Assembly: GCA_965653225.1 (NCBI GenBank)
Contig: CBFGZI010000009.1
Location: 1 to 49,643 of the forward strand
Direction: 5' to 3'
Source of the DNA: JALZDI01 sp965653225
Lineage (GTDB): Bacteria > Actinomycetota > Actinomycetes > Propionibacteriales > Nocardioidaceae
Length of the DNA stretch: 49,643 nt
Every line of letters begins with the position of its first letter. Positions within the stretch are counted from its first letter, which is position 1. The position numbers and the translations under genes were made by a program. Below are positions 31,987 to 39,812 of this stretch, one piece after another. Under the pieces are notes generated by a model, which saw only the letters and a program-made list of their open reading frames with translations, made no database searches and was not told where the DNA came from.

Positions 31987-32829
31987 GTGCCCGACACGAT
32001 CGTGATCCCCGTCCCTGAGCGCCTGCTGGCCGTGTACGCCGTGGTCACCCCCGACCCGCCGGCGGACACCACGCTGCACAGCGGGCAGGGTCTGGCGATC
32101 GACGTCGTCCCGGTCGAGGAGGCACCGCTGCCCCCGAGCCCGCTGCTGCGCGCGATGGGCGCGGACGCGCCCGCGCTGGCGGCGTACGACTCCGGCACGC
32201 ACGCGGTGCTGGTGCGCAGCGTCGGCACTGCGCAGTTCCCGCCGCAGCACGAGCTCGCCGCGTACGCCAGCGCGCACGCGATCGCCGAGATGTGCGAGGG
32301 CGTCGTGGTGGACACGCTGATCCCCCGGATCGTCACCCGCGTGCGCGCGGTCGGCGAGGGCTTCCGGCTGGCCGACTGGGTGGTGCTGCCGCACTCGCTG
32401 GAGGCCGGCGAGCTGTGGTTCACCTCCAAGGGCATGACCCGGTTCGGGCTGCCGGAGCTGCAGAGCCACGCCATCCCCGAACCGCTCGCGAACGCCTGGG
32501 GCGCGGTGCTGACCGGCATCGGGCAGGTGCTGCTGCGCGACCACGAGCTGGCGATGACCGAGGACCCGGGCACGGCGCTGCGCGAGGCGCCCGCCGAGCA
32601 GACGGTGTCGCTGCGCGACATCGCCTCGGCCTACTCCGACGAGGCCCGGTTCGGCGACGACGCGGACCTCGACGTCGGCGAGACGTTCCGCATCGAGCTC
32701 GACCCGTCGACCAGCGAGACCGCCGACTCCTTCCTCACCGTCGTTCCCCCGTCCGGGTTCGGCGGCACCACGGAGCAGTGGGCCGCGCAGGTGGTGAAGA
32801 CGCTGTTCACCGACGTCGGGCGTGGGTAG
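31987..32829 (+). CDS. hypothetical protein
   Basis: A 280-residue soluble, acidic protein that I do not recognise. It has an Ala/Pro-rich N-terminal half (VVTPDPPADTTLHSGQGLAIDV; LLRAMGADAPALAAYDSGTHAVLV), then FTSKGMTRFGLPELQSHAIPEPLANAWGAVLTGIGQ-type segment and an acidic tail with ETFRIELDPST. No signal peptide or membrane helix. GTG 31987 is supported by the -10 spacing. The next gene starts one base after its stop, so both are co-transcribed. Confidence 0.75.
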   Translation: MPDTIVIPVPERLLAVYAVVTPDPPADTTLHSGQGLAIDVVPVEEAPLPPSPLLRAMGADAPALAAYDSGTHAVLVRSVGTAQFPPQHELAAYASAHAIAEMCEGVVVDTLIPRIVTRVRAVGEGFRLADWVVLPHSLEAGELWFTSKGMTRFGLPELQSHAIPEPLANAWGAVLTGIGQVLLRDHELAMTEDPGTALREAPAEQTVSLRDIASAYSDEARFGDDADLDVGETFRIELDPSTSETADSFLTVVPPSGFGGTTEQWAAQVVKTLFTDVGRG

Positions 32830-32838
32830 TTGGCCTAC

Positions 32839-34803
32839 ATGGGCATGAATGTCGCACAGAAGCTGATCACCTCCCACCTCGTCGAGGGCGAGCCGACACC
32901 GGGCACCGAGATCGGCCTGCGCGTGGACCACACGCTCACCCAGGACGCCACCGGCACGATGGTGATGCTGGAGCTGGAGGCGATGGGCCTCGACCGCGCC
33001 CGCACCGAGCTGAGCGCGCAGTACGTCGACCACAACCTGCTGCAGGCCGACGAGCGCAACGCCGAGGACCACCGGTTCCTGCAGAGCGCGTGCAGCAGGT
33101 TCGGCCTGTGGTACTCCAAGGCCGGCAACGGCGTCTCCCATCCCACGCACATGCAGCGCTTCGGCCGGCCGGGGCTGACCATGGCCGGGTCCGACTCGCA
33201 CACCTGCGCGGCCGGCTGCCTGGGGATGTTCGCGGTCGGTGTCGGCGGGGTGGAGGTGGCGCTGGCGATCGCGGGCGAGCCGCTGTGGCTGACCATGCCG
33301 GAGATCTGGGGCATCGAGCTGACCGGTGAGCTGCCGCCGTGGGTGTCGGCCAAGGACGTCATCCTGGAGATGCTGCGCCGGCACGACGTGAAGGGCGGGG
33401 TCAACCGGGTCATCGAGTACCACGGACCGGGCCTGGCCGGGCTGACCGCGATGGACCGGCACGTGATCGCGAACATGGGCGCCGAGCTCGGCGCCACCAC
33501 CACGGTGTTCCCCGCCGACGACGCGGTGCGCGACTTCCTGCGCGCCGAGGACCGGGAGGACGACTTCACCGAGCTGCTGGCCGACCCCGACGCGACCTAC
33601 GACGTCACCGACCACATCGACCTCGGCGAGCTGGTGCCGCTGGTCGCGAAGCCCACCTCGCCGGGCAACGTCGTACCCGTGTCGGAGGTCGAGGGCACCG
33701 AGATCGGCCAGGTGGTCATCGGCTCAAGCGCCAACCCCGGCCTGCGCGACTACGCGGTCGCGGCGGCGATGGTCAAGGGCCGCCAGAGCAGCGACGTCGT
33801 CAGCTTCGACGTGAACCCGTCGTCGCGGCAGATCTTCGCCGACCTCACCAGGATGGGCGCGACCTTCGACCTGATCGGCGCCGGAGCCCGCCTGCACCAG
33901 ACCGGCTGTCTCGGCTGCATCGGGATGGGACAGGCGCCCGCCAGGGGCGCGAACAGCCTGCGTACGTTCCCGCGCAACTTCCCCGGCCGCAGCGGCACGC
34001 CCGACGACTCCGTGTACCTGTGCTCGCCGGAGACCGCGGCCGCCAGCGCCCTCACCGGCGTCATCACCGACCCCCGGGCATGGGCGGAGAAGGACGGCAT
34101 GGACTACCCCCGGCTCGACCTCCCGCGCACGCACACCGTCAACACCTCGATGCTGGTCCCCCCGCCGGAGCCGCAGGAGGGCCAGAAGGTGGAGCTGGTG
34201 AAGGGGAAGAACATCTCCTCGCTGCCCGACTTCGACGAGCTGCCCGACCGGATGGAGCTCCCCGTCGCGCTCAAGGTCGGCGACAACCTGTCCACCGACG
34301 AGATCTCCCCCGCCGGCGCGGCCGCGCTGCCGTTCCGCTCCAACATCCCCGAGCTGGCGAAGTTCACCTTCCGCCCCGTCGACCCCGAGTACGCCGGGCG
34401 GGCCGGCGACCTCGGCGACCACGCCGTGGTCGGCGGGCACAACTACGGCCAGGGCTCCTCGCGCGAGCACGCCGCGATCACGCCGCGCTACCTGGGTGTA
34501 CGGGCCGTGGTCGCGAAGTCGTTCGCCCGGATCCACTGGCAGAACCTGGCCAACTTCGGCGTGCTGGCGCTGGAGCTCGACGACGAGTCCGACTACGACC
34601 AGGTCCAGCAGGGCGACACGCTGGTGCTGGAGGGTCTGCACGAGGCGCTGCGCGAGGGCGACCGCGTCTCGGCACGGCTGGGTAACGGGAAGGGAGACCG
34701 TGAGGTGGTGCTGCGCCATCGCCTGTCGGCCCGGCAGGTCGACAAGGTGCTGGCCGGCGGTGTCATCCCGGTGCTGCGGCGCGAGCTGGATGACCGCGGC
34801 TGA
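32839..34803 (+). CDS. aconitate hydratase (Aquifex-type)
   Basis: About 654 residues, with the aconitase domains and the swivel domain fused in one chain (swivel: GGHNYGQGSSREHAAITPRYLG near 555). It should isomerise citrate to isocitrate in the cytosol. Substrate loops GSDSHTCAAGCLGMFAVG and GCLGCIGMGQ are seen; the usual SCTN cluster-ligand motif reads IGSSANPGLRDY, with no Cys. Starts TTG 32830, ATG 32839 and ATG 32845 are all possible; I use 32839. It is next to cimA and could instead handle citramalate or another 2-methyl acid. Confidence 0.85.
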   Translation: MGMNVAQKLITSHLVEGEPTPGTEIGLRVDHTLTQDATGTMVMLELEAMGLDRARTELSAQYVDHNLLQADERNAEDHRFLQSACSRFGLWYSKAGNGVSHPTHMQRFGRPGLTMAGSDSHTCAAGCLGMFAVGVGGVEVALAIAGEPLWLTMPEIWGIELTGELPPWVSAKDVILEMLRRHDVKGGVNRVIEYHGPGLAGLTAMDRHVIANMGAELGATTTVFPADDAVRDFLRAEDREDDFTELLADPDATYDVTDHIDLGELVPLVAKPTSPGNVVPVSEVEGTEIGQVVIGSSANPGLRDYAVAAAMVKGRQSSDVVSFDVNPSSRQIFADLTRMGATFDLIGAGARLHQTGCLGCIGMGQAPARGANSLRTFPRNFPGRSGTPDDSVYLCSPETAAASALTGVITDPRAWAEKDGMDYPRLDLPRTHTVNTSMLVPPPEPQEGQKVELVKGKNISSLPDFDELPDRMELPVALKVGDNLSTDEISPAGAAALPFRSNIPELAKFTFRPVDPEYAGRAGDLGDHAVVGGHNYGQGSSREHAAITPRYLGVRAVVAKSFARIHWQNLANFGVLALELDDESDYDQVQQGDTLVLEGLHEALREGDRVSARLGNGKGDREVVLRHRLSARQVDKVLAGGVIPVLRRELDDRG

Positions 34804-34806
34804 CCG

Positions 34807-36345
34807 TCACCGGAAGTCCGGCGGCACCAGGATGCTGGGGTCGATCGGCGGGGAGTCGTCGGGGAACCACTGCACCCCGGCCGAGCTGAGTGCGACGAGC
34901 AGCACCACGACGCCGGCGTAGACGATCCCGGTCCAGGCGGCCCCCGAGGTGTCGGAGCGGGTGACGTGCCAGACCGCGCGGCGCACCGGCCGGCGCAGCC
35001 GACGCGAGCCCGGACCCCACCACAGGGTCAGGGCGCCCAGGACGCCCGCCGCGAACAGCGCATGCGACGCCTGCATGCCGAACGCGCCCAGTATCAGCGC
35101 GAGCACGCCCGCGCTGCCGCACGCGGCCAGCAGCAGGATCACGGTGCCCGGTGCCGACGCCACCAGGTGCCACGGCGCGGCCAGCGTCTGCACCACCGGG
35201 TCGCTGCGCCGCGGTCCCCTCAGCGCGCGCCGGTCTGCGACCGCGTCGAGGCTCCACGAGGTGGTGCGCACAAGCCATGCCGTCGCCAGCGCGACCACGG
35301 CGGTGACGTACGGCGCGAGGGTCGTGCCGATCGCCACGAGGCCCAGCAGGCCGATCATCAGCAGCAGCCGCAGGGTGGCGTTGGAGCGGCGGGCCGAGGC
35401 CGCCGCCTCGGGGGGCTCGCCGAGGGGCCGGGGCGGTGGGAACGGCCGCGGCGGGGCCATCGGATGCGCGACGGTGATCGGCCGGGTGGCGGGCAGCACC
35501 GGAGCGGGGGGAGGGACAGGGGCGGGTGCCGGCCCGGCCGACCCGTTCAGGCGCGCGGCCACGTCACGGGCGGTGGGCCGCTGCCCGGGGTGCGGAGAGA
35601 GGCACGCGGCCACCAGCGGCTGCAGCCATGCCGGTATGCCGGAGATGTCGAACTCGCCCCGGCGGGCGCGGTCCATCACCGCCATCGACGGGCCCTTGCC
35701 GAACGGCGACTCGCCGGTGGCGGCGAACACCACCGTCGCCGCCCACGCGTGCACGTCGGACGCCGGGGTGGCCTCCTCGCCGTACAGCACCTCGGGAGCG
35801 AGGTAGCCGGGCGTGCCCATCAGCCACCCGGTCGCGGTGAGCCGGGAGTCCTCGCTGACCTTGGCCAGCCCGAAGTCGATCAGGACGGGATCGTGCCGCC
35901 CCTCGATGAGCACGTTGGAGGGCTTGACGTCACGGTGGAGCACACCCGCCCTGTGCACGGCGATCACCGCCTCGACCAGCCCGAGCGCGATCGCGCGCAG
36001 GTCGTCGCCGTCCAGCGGGCCCGACTCGCGCACCCGCTTGTGCAGCGACGGGCCGTCCACGAAGCGGGTGACCAGGTAGGGGTAGACGCCCCACGGGTCG
36101 GCGTCGTAGACCTCCGCCACCCGGCGGCTCCGCACGCGGCGCAGCGAGGAGACCTCACGGGCGAGCCGGGCGCGGCCCTCGTCGTCGCCGACCACCTGCG
36201 GGCGCAGCACCTTCAGCGCCACCTCGCGGCCGTCGGGCGCCTCCGCGAGGTGCACCACGCCCATCCCGCCCTCACCGATCTTGCCCAGCAGGCGGTACCG
36301 GCCGATCCGGCCGGTCTCCGCGTGCGGCGCAGAAGAAGGCGTCAC
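34807..36345 (-). CDS. serine/threonine protein kinase with membrane C-terminus
   Basis: A 512-residue Hanks-type kinase. Kinase domain about 14-260: glycine loop IGEGGMGVVHLAE, ATP Lys in VALKVL, HRDVKPSN catalytic loop, DFG in LIDFGLAKV, and APE (YLAPEVLY). A Pro/Ala-rich linker (about 265-305) leads to four or five membrane helices in the last 180 residues; no extracellular PASTA sensor. GTG 36345 is chosen since TACGGT ends 7 nt upstream, a leaderless arrangement. It is one gene away from ilvE; there is no functional link I can see. Confidence 0.9.
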   Translation of the reverse strand: MTPSSAPHAETGRIGRYRLLGKIGEGGMGVVHLAEAPDGREVALKVLRPQVVGDDEGRARLAREVSSLRRVRSRRVAEVYDADPWGVYPYLVTRFVDGPSLHKRVRESGPLDGDDLRAIALGLVEAVIAVHRAGVLHRDVKPSNVLIEGRHDPVLIDFGLAKVSEDSRLTATGWLMGTPGYLAPEVLYGEEATPASDVHAWAATVVFAATGESPFGKGPSMAVMDRARRGEFDISGIPAWLQPLVAACLSPHPGQRPTARDVAARLNGSAGPAPAPVPPPAPVLPATRPITVAHPMAPPRPFPPPRPLGEPPEAAASARRSNATLRLLLMIGLLGLVAIGTTLAPYVTAVVALATAWLVRTTSWSLDAVADRRALRGPRRSDPVVQTLAAPWHLVASAPGTVILLLAACGSAGVLALILGAFGMQASHALFAAGVLGALTLWWGPGSRRLRRPVRRAVWHVTRSDTSGAAWTGIVYAGVVVLLVALSSAGVQWFPDDSPPIDPSILVPPDFR

Positions 36346-36352
36346 AGGATGC

Positions 36353-36358
36353 ACCGTA
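36353..36358 (-). promoter_or_regulatory. -10 box of the kinase gene
   Basis: TACGGT on the minus strand ends 7 nt before GTG 36345; it decides that start against the GTG at 36354. Confidence 0.45.
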
Positions 36359-36368
36359 GTCCGCGAGG

Positions 36369-37457
36369 TCAGCGGATGCGGTGCATCCACTCCGACATCT
36401 CGTCGGACCGGCCGTACTGGATGTCCAGCAGGGCCGAGCGCAGCTCGGAGGTGACCTTGCCGGCCTCGTCGCCGGAGCTGATCTCGCCGCCGGACCACTT
36501 GAGCGTGCCGACCGGGGTGAGCACGGCGGCCGTGCCGCAGGCGAACACCTCGGTGATCTCGCCGGCCGCCACGCCGCCGAGCCAGTCGTCGATCGACACG
36601 CGCTGCTCCACCACCTCGTAGCCCCGGTCGCGGGCCAGCGTGATGACCGAGTCGCGGGTCACACCCTCGAGAATCGTGTCGGTTAGCTCGGGGGTGACGA
36701 TCCGCCCGTCGGCGTAGACGAAGAACAGGTTCATGCCGCCGAGCTCCTCGACCCAGCGACGGTCGACGGCGTCGAGGAAGGCCACCTGGTCGCAGCCGTT
36801 GGCCAGCGCCTGCTGCTGCGGCGCCAGGCTGGCGGCGTAGTTGCCGCCGCACTTGGCCGAGCCGGTGCCGCGCGGCGCCGCGCGGATGTAGTCCTCGCTG
36901 AGCCAGATGCTGACCGGCTTCACGCCCTTGGCGAAGTAGGACCCGGCCGGTGAGGCGATCACGCAGAACGTCACATGCTGCGCCGGGCGCACGCCCAGGA
37001 ACACCTCGGAGGCGAACATGAACGGCCGCAGGTACAGGCTGGCCTCACCGCCCTCGGGAACCCACTCGTGGTCGAGCTGCACGAGCGCGTCGACGCCGGC
37101 GACGAAGTCCTCGACCGGCAGCTCCGGCAGCGCCATCCGGCTCGACGACCGCGCGAACCGCGCGGCGTTGACGTCGGGGCGGAAGGTCCAGATGGACCCG
37201 TCCTCGTGCCGGTAGGCCTTCATCCCCTCGAAGACCTCCTGCGCGTAGTGCAGCACCGCCGAGGCTGGGTCTACCTCGAACGGCCCGTACGCGCGCAGCT
37301 GCGCATCGTGCCATCCGTCCTGCGGGGTCCAGGTCACCGTCAGCATGTGGTCGGTGAAGTGGCGCCCGAACCCCGGCTCGGCCAGGATCTCGGCGCGCCG
37401 TTTCTCCGAGGCGGGCTTGGCCGCCGGGAAGGTCTCGATCGTCAGGGAGCCGGTCAT
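36369..37457 (-). CDS. ilvE: branched-chain amino acid aminotransferase
   Basis: A 362-residue fold-type IV PLP enzyme that makes Leu, Ile and Val from their keto acids. Signatures are LHYAQEVFEGMKAYRHEDG, the PLP-lysine segment GSAKCGGNYAASL (Lys near 202) and GMNLFFVYADGRIVTPELTDTILEGVTRDS. Length is that of the actinobacterial/eukaryal type. ATG 37457; TAACGT ends 6 nt upstream on the minus strand, so it may have its own leaderless mRNA, and leuB is only 34 bases upstream. Confidence 0.97.
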   Translation of the reverse strand: MTGSLTIETFPAAKPASEKRRAEILAEPGFGRHFTDHMLTVTWTPQDGWHDAQLRAYGPFEVDPASAVLHYAQEVFEGMKAYRHEDGSIWTFRPDVNAARFARSSSRMALPELPVEDFVAGVDALVQLDHEWVPEGGEASLYLRPFMFASEVFLGVRPAQHVTFCVIASPAGSYFAKGVKPVSIWLSEDYIRAAPRGTGSAKCGGNYAASLAPQQQALANGCDQVAFLDAVDRRWVEELGGMNLFFVYADGRIVTPELTDTILEGVTRDSVITLARDRGYEVVEQRVSIDDWLGGVAAGEITEVFACGTAAVLTPVGTLKWSGGEISSGDEAGKVTSELRSALLDIQYGRSDEMSEWMHRIR

Positions 37458-37463
37458 GGCCGC

Positions 37464-37469
37464 ACGTTA
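37464..37469 (-). promoter_or_regulatory. -10 box of ilvE
   Basis: TAACGT on the minus strand, ending 6 nt before ATG 37457, in the 34-base gap after leuB. Confidence 0.45.
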
Positions 37470-37491
37470 GCCGACCGCGCCGGTCTTCTGC

Positions 37492-38541
37492 TCAACCGCC
37501 CAGACGCGCGGCGATCGCATCGCCGATCTGCGTGGTACCGCGGCGCTCGCCGGACGCCGACGCGCGCTCGGACAGGTCGGCGGCCACCGCACGCTGGACC
37601 GCGGCGGCCGCGCTCGCCTCTCCGAGGTGCTCGAGCAGCATGCCCGCGGACAGGATCGCGGCCGTGGGGTCGGCCTTGCCCTGCCCGGCGATGTCGGGGG
37701 CGGAGCCGTGCACGGGCTCGAACATGCTCGGTGCCGTGCGGTCGGGGTTGACGTTGCCGCTGGCGGCCAGGCCGATCCCGCCGGTGACCGCGGCCGCGAG
37801 GTCGGTGACTATGTCGCCGAACAGGTTGTCGGTGACGATCACGTCGAACCGGCCGGGGTCGGTGGTGAGGAAGATGGTCGCCGCGTCCACGTGCAGGTAG
37901 TCGACGGTGACGTCGGGGTGCTCCTGTGCGACGGCCTGCACGGTGCGCCACCACAGGTCGCCGGCGTGCACGAGCACGTTGGTCTTGTGCACCAGCGTGA
38001 GCTTCCTGCGCGGGCGGGCGGCGGCCCGGGCGAACGCGTCGCGCACCACGCGGTCGACGCCGAAGGCGGTGTTGACGCTGACCTCGGTGGCGATCTCGTG
38101 CGGGGTGCCCTTGCGGACACTGCCGCCGTTGCCGACGTAGAGGCCCTCGGTGCCCTCGCGGACGACGACGAAGTCGACCTCGCCCGGGTCGGCCAGCGGC
38201 GAGGAGACGCCGGGGTACAGCGTCGCCGGCCGCAGGTTGACGTAGTGGTCGAGGCTGAACCGCAGCTTCAACAGCAGGCCGCGCTCGAGCACGCCGGGCG
38301 GCACCGACGGGTCGCCGACGGCGCCGAGCAGGATGCCGTCGTGCCCGCGGATCTCCTCCAGCACGCTGTCGGGGAGGGTCTCGGCGGTCTCGTTCCAGCG
38401 CTTCGCGCCCAGGTCGTACTCGGTCTGGGCGAACTTGACCTCGCCGGAGGTCGCCGCGTCGAGGACCTTGACTGCCTCGGTGGTCACCTCGGGGCCGATC
38501 CCGTCGCCGGGGATGACCGCGAGGCGGTACGTCGTCGACAT
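37492..38541 (-). CDS. leuB: 3-isopropylmalate dehydrogenase
   Basis: A 349-residue NAD-dependent oxidative decarboxylase of leucine synthesis. It opens with YRLAVIPGDGIGPEVTTEA; substrate arginines sit in RGLLLKLRFSLDHYVNLRPA; the catalytic region is DNLFGDIVTDLAAAVTGGIGLAASGN and the NAD loop FEPVHGSAPDIAG. ATG 38541 is chosen over an upstream in-frame ATG because TAGAGT ends 7 nt before it. It is the short actinobacterial form and pairs with leuCD elsewhere in this window. Confidence 0.96.
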   Translation of the reverse strand: MSTTYRLAVIPGDGIGPEVTTEAVKVLDAATSGEVKFAQTEYDLGAKRWNETAETLPDSVLEEIRGHDGILLGAVGDPSVPPGVLERGLLLKLRFSLDHYVNLRPATLYPGVSSPLADPGEVDFVVVREGTEGLYVGNGGSVRKGTPHEIATEVSVNTAFGVDRVVRDAFARAAARPRRKLTLVHKTNVLVHAGDLWWRTVQAVAQEHPDVTVDYLHVDAATIFLTTDPGRFDVIVTDNLFGDIVTDLAAAVTGGIGLAASGNVNPDRTAPSMFEPVHGSAPDIAGQGKADPTAAILSAGMLLEHLGEASAAAAVQRAVAADLSERASASGERRGTTQIGDAIAARLGG

Positions 38542-38548
38542 GGACGGC

Positions 38549-38554
38549 ACTCTA
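38549..38554 (-). promoter_or_regulatory. -10 box of leuB
   Basis: TAGAGT on the minus strand ends 7 nt before ATG 38541, fitting leaderless transcription. Confidence 0.5.
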
Positions 38555-38636
38555 GCCACCGTCTCGGATGGTGGCATCGGTGTCTTGGACCGCGAGACCT
38601 GCTCGCTGCCGGCCCTGGCGGCGTCCGAAGACGGTT

Positions 38637-38690
38637 CGGGCGGGGCGGGGACGCTGCCTCCCCCGTGGAGGAGCGTCCTCGCCCCGCCCG
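38637..38690 (-). terminator. strong hairpin downstream of the 40-codon gene
   Basis: 19-base arms with one non-Watson-Crick position (38637-38655 against 38672-38690) plus an inner CCTCC/GGAGG stem. It would isolate the small gene's transcript from leuB. Confidence 0.75.
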
Positions 38691-38752
38691 GTGTGCCCGA
38701 CGTCAGCTGCCGTGCGCTGTCGTCAGCTTCTCGTCAGCTTGTCGTCGGGACG

Positions 38753-38875
38753 TCAGTTGTCGTCGGGGCGCTCGCCGCCGTTGTCGCGCAGGTCCAGCGC
38801 GGCCTGGACGGCCTGCTGCGCCTGCGCGTTCTCGGCTGGCCTGCTCGGGCCCCATTCCGGGTACATCTCGTACAT
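38753..38875 (-). CDS. 40-residue small protein MYEMYPEWGPSRPAENAQAQ...
   Basis: A short gene whose start is decided by an excellent ribosome site, GGAGGAAACG directly before ATG 38875. The product has an aromatic N-terminus (MYEMYPEWGP) and a hydrophilic, Ala/Gln/Asp-rich C-terminus ending GERPDDN; no membrane helix. It stands alone between a promoter-like site at 39130-39159 and a strong terminator, with a leader of about 250 bases. Not recognised. A longer reading from upstream GTG codons uses rare TTA/CTA codons and is unlikely. Confidence 0.7.
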   Translation of the reverse strand: MYEMYPEWGPSRPAENAQAQQAVQAALDLRDNGGERPDDN

Positions 38876-39053
38876 CGTTTCCTCCGAGTGCAAAAGTCGT
38901 TCGGTGCAGGTGTTGTTTCTCGGGAACTCCGCCGGAGGCGAGATTTCGCCTGATGCACCGTGGGTCGCACGGGAGGCTTGGATCGCTAGTAAGAGATCGC
39001 GGGTCTTCGGATCTTCTTGCCGGGCTGCCAGCGGGTCGGCCAACGCCACAACA

Positions 39054-39091
39054 CCGCGGCGAGGTGTTGGCCTTAAGAGGCCCCGCCGCGG
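39054..39091 (-). ncRNA. structured leader RNA of the 40-codon gene (candidate)
   Basis: Two-tier hairpin: CCGCGGCG/CGCCGCGG arms (39054-39061 and 39084-39091) enclosing GGCCT/AGGCC. It is part of a leader of about 250 nt (about 38876-39124, minus strand) that also contains GGCGA-AATC-TCGCC and CTCCGGCGGAG hairpins nearer the ATG. Could be a riboswitch-like or protein-binding leader; no known class recognised. Confidence 0.4.
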
Positions 39092-39129
39092 CAGGCAAGG
39101 ATTACGACGAAGTTCCGCATGATGGGTCG

Positions 39130-39159
39130 ACTGTACCTACCCACCTGCGGCCCCGTCAG
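39130..39159 (-). promoter_or_regulatory. promoter of the 40-codon transcript
   Basis: Minus strand CTGACG (39154-39159), an 18-base spacer and TACAGT (39130-39135); start predicted near 39123. Confidence 0.5.
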
Positions 39160-39227
39160 GCGAAACGCGCGGCTGTCTCGGCATGCAAGACGTCCGTCTC
39201 GCGGTTCTCCTGTGCCAGACTCGTCCT

Positions 39228-39794
39228 GTGAGCGCGCCGCCAGACCTCCCGCCGCTGGTGCGCCGTGCGCTGGACCTGTCGCGGGACCAGGGCTTCGTGT
39301 CCTCGACGCGCAACGAGACCGGCTGGCTGCTCGCCTCGCTGGCGGCTTCTCGCGGCGGCACGATGGCCGAGTGCGGCACCGGGTGCGGTGTCGGGTCGGC
39401 GTGGCTGCGCAGCGGCATCCGCGACGACGTGCGGATCGTGACCGCCGAGCTCGACAGCCGCCTCGCCGCGGCGGTGCGCGAGCTGTTCGAGGACGACGAG
39501 CGGGTCGAGGTGCTGCAGGCCGACTGGACCACGCTGCGCGCGTACGCGCCGTTCTCCCTGCTGTTCCTCGACGTCCGCGAGGCCAAGCGCGGTGGTCCCG
39601 ACTTCATCACCGAGCTGGTCGAGCCCGGCGGCATCGTGGTGCTCGACGACTTCACGCCGTGCCAGGGCTGGCCGCCGATGTACGAGGGCCGGGTCGACAC
39701 CATCCGGCAGCAGTGGATCACCGACCCGCGGTTCACCACCGCCGAGGTGATGGTCGCGCCCGACGCGTCGGTGCTGATCGCCACCCGCCGCTGA
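39228..39794 (+). CDS. O-methyltransferase-like SAM-dependent protein
   Basis: A 188-residue class I methyltransferase fold. SAM motif I is MAECGTGCGVGSAWL, then VRIVTAELDSRLAAAVRELF, and LLFLDVREAKRGGPDFITELVEPGGIVVLDDF gives the catalytic/metal Asp region seen in caffeoyl-CoA-type O-methyltransferases. Starts ATG 39183 and GTG 39228 are in frame; I choose 39228, where CAGACT ends 6 nt upstream. It is convergent with serA, 18 bases away. Substrate unknown. Confidence 0.82.
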   Translation: MSAPPDLPPLVRRALDLSRDQGFVSSTRNETGWLLASLAASRGGTMAECGTGCGVGSAWLRSGIRDDVRIVTAELDSRLAAAVRELFEDDERVEVLQADWTTLRAYAPFSLLFLDVREAKRGGPDFITELVEPGGIVVLDDFTPCQGWPPMYEGRVDTIRQQWITDPRFTTAEVMVAPDASVLIATRR

Positions 39795-39812
39795 CCCCCG
39801 CGGGCCGGCGCG

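Noticed and set aside
38753..39049. A longer, 98-residue version of the 40-codon gene
   Set aside because: The upstream part uses rare TTA/CTA codons, lies in a structured leader, and a perfect ribosome site marks the internal ATG at 38875.
38876..39124. tmRNA, SRP RNA or RNase P RNA
   Set aside because: No tag-peptide frame with a tRNA-like end, no GGAAGCAGC-type SRP tip and no RNase P core motif was seen.
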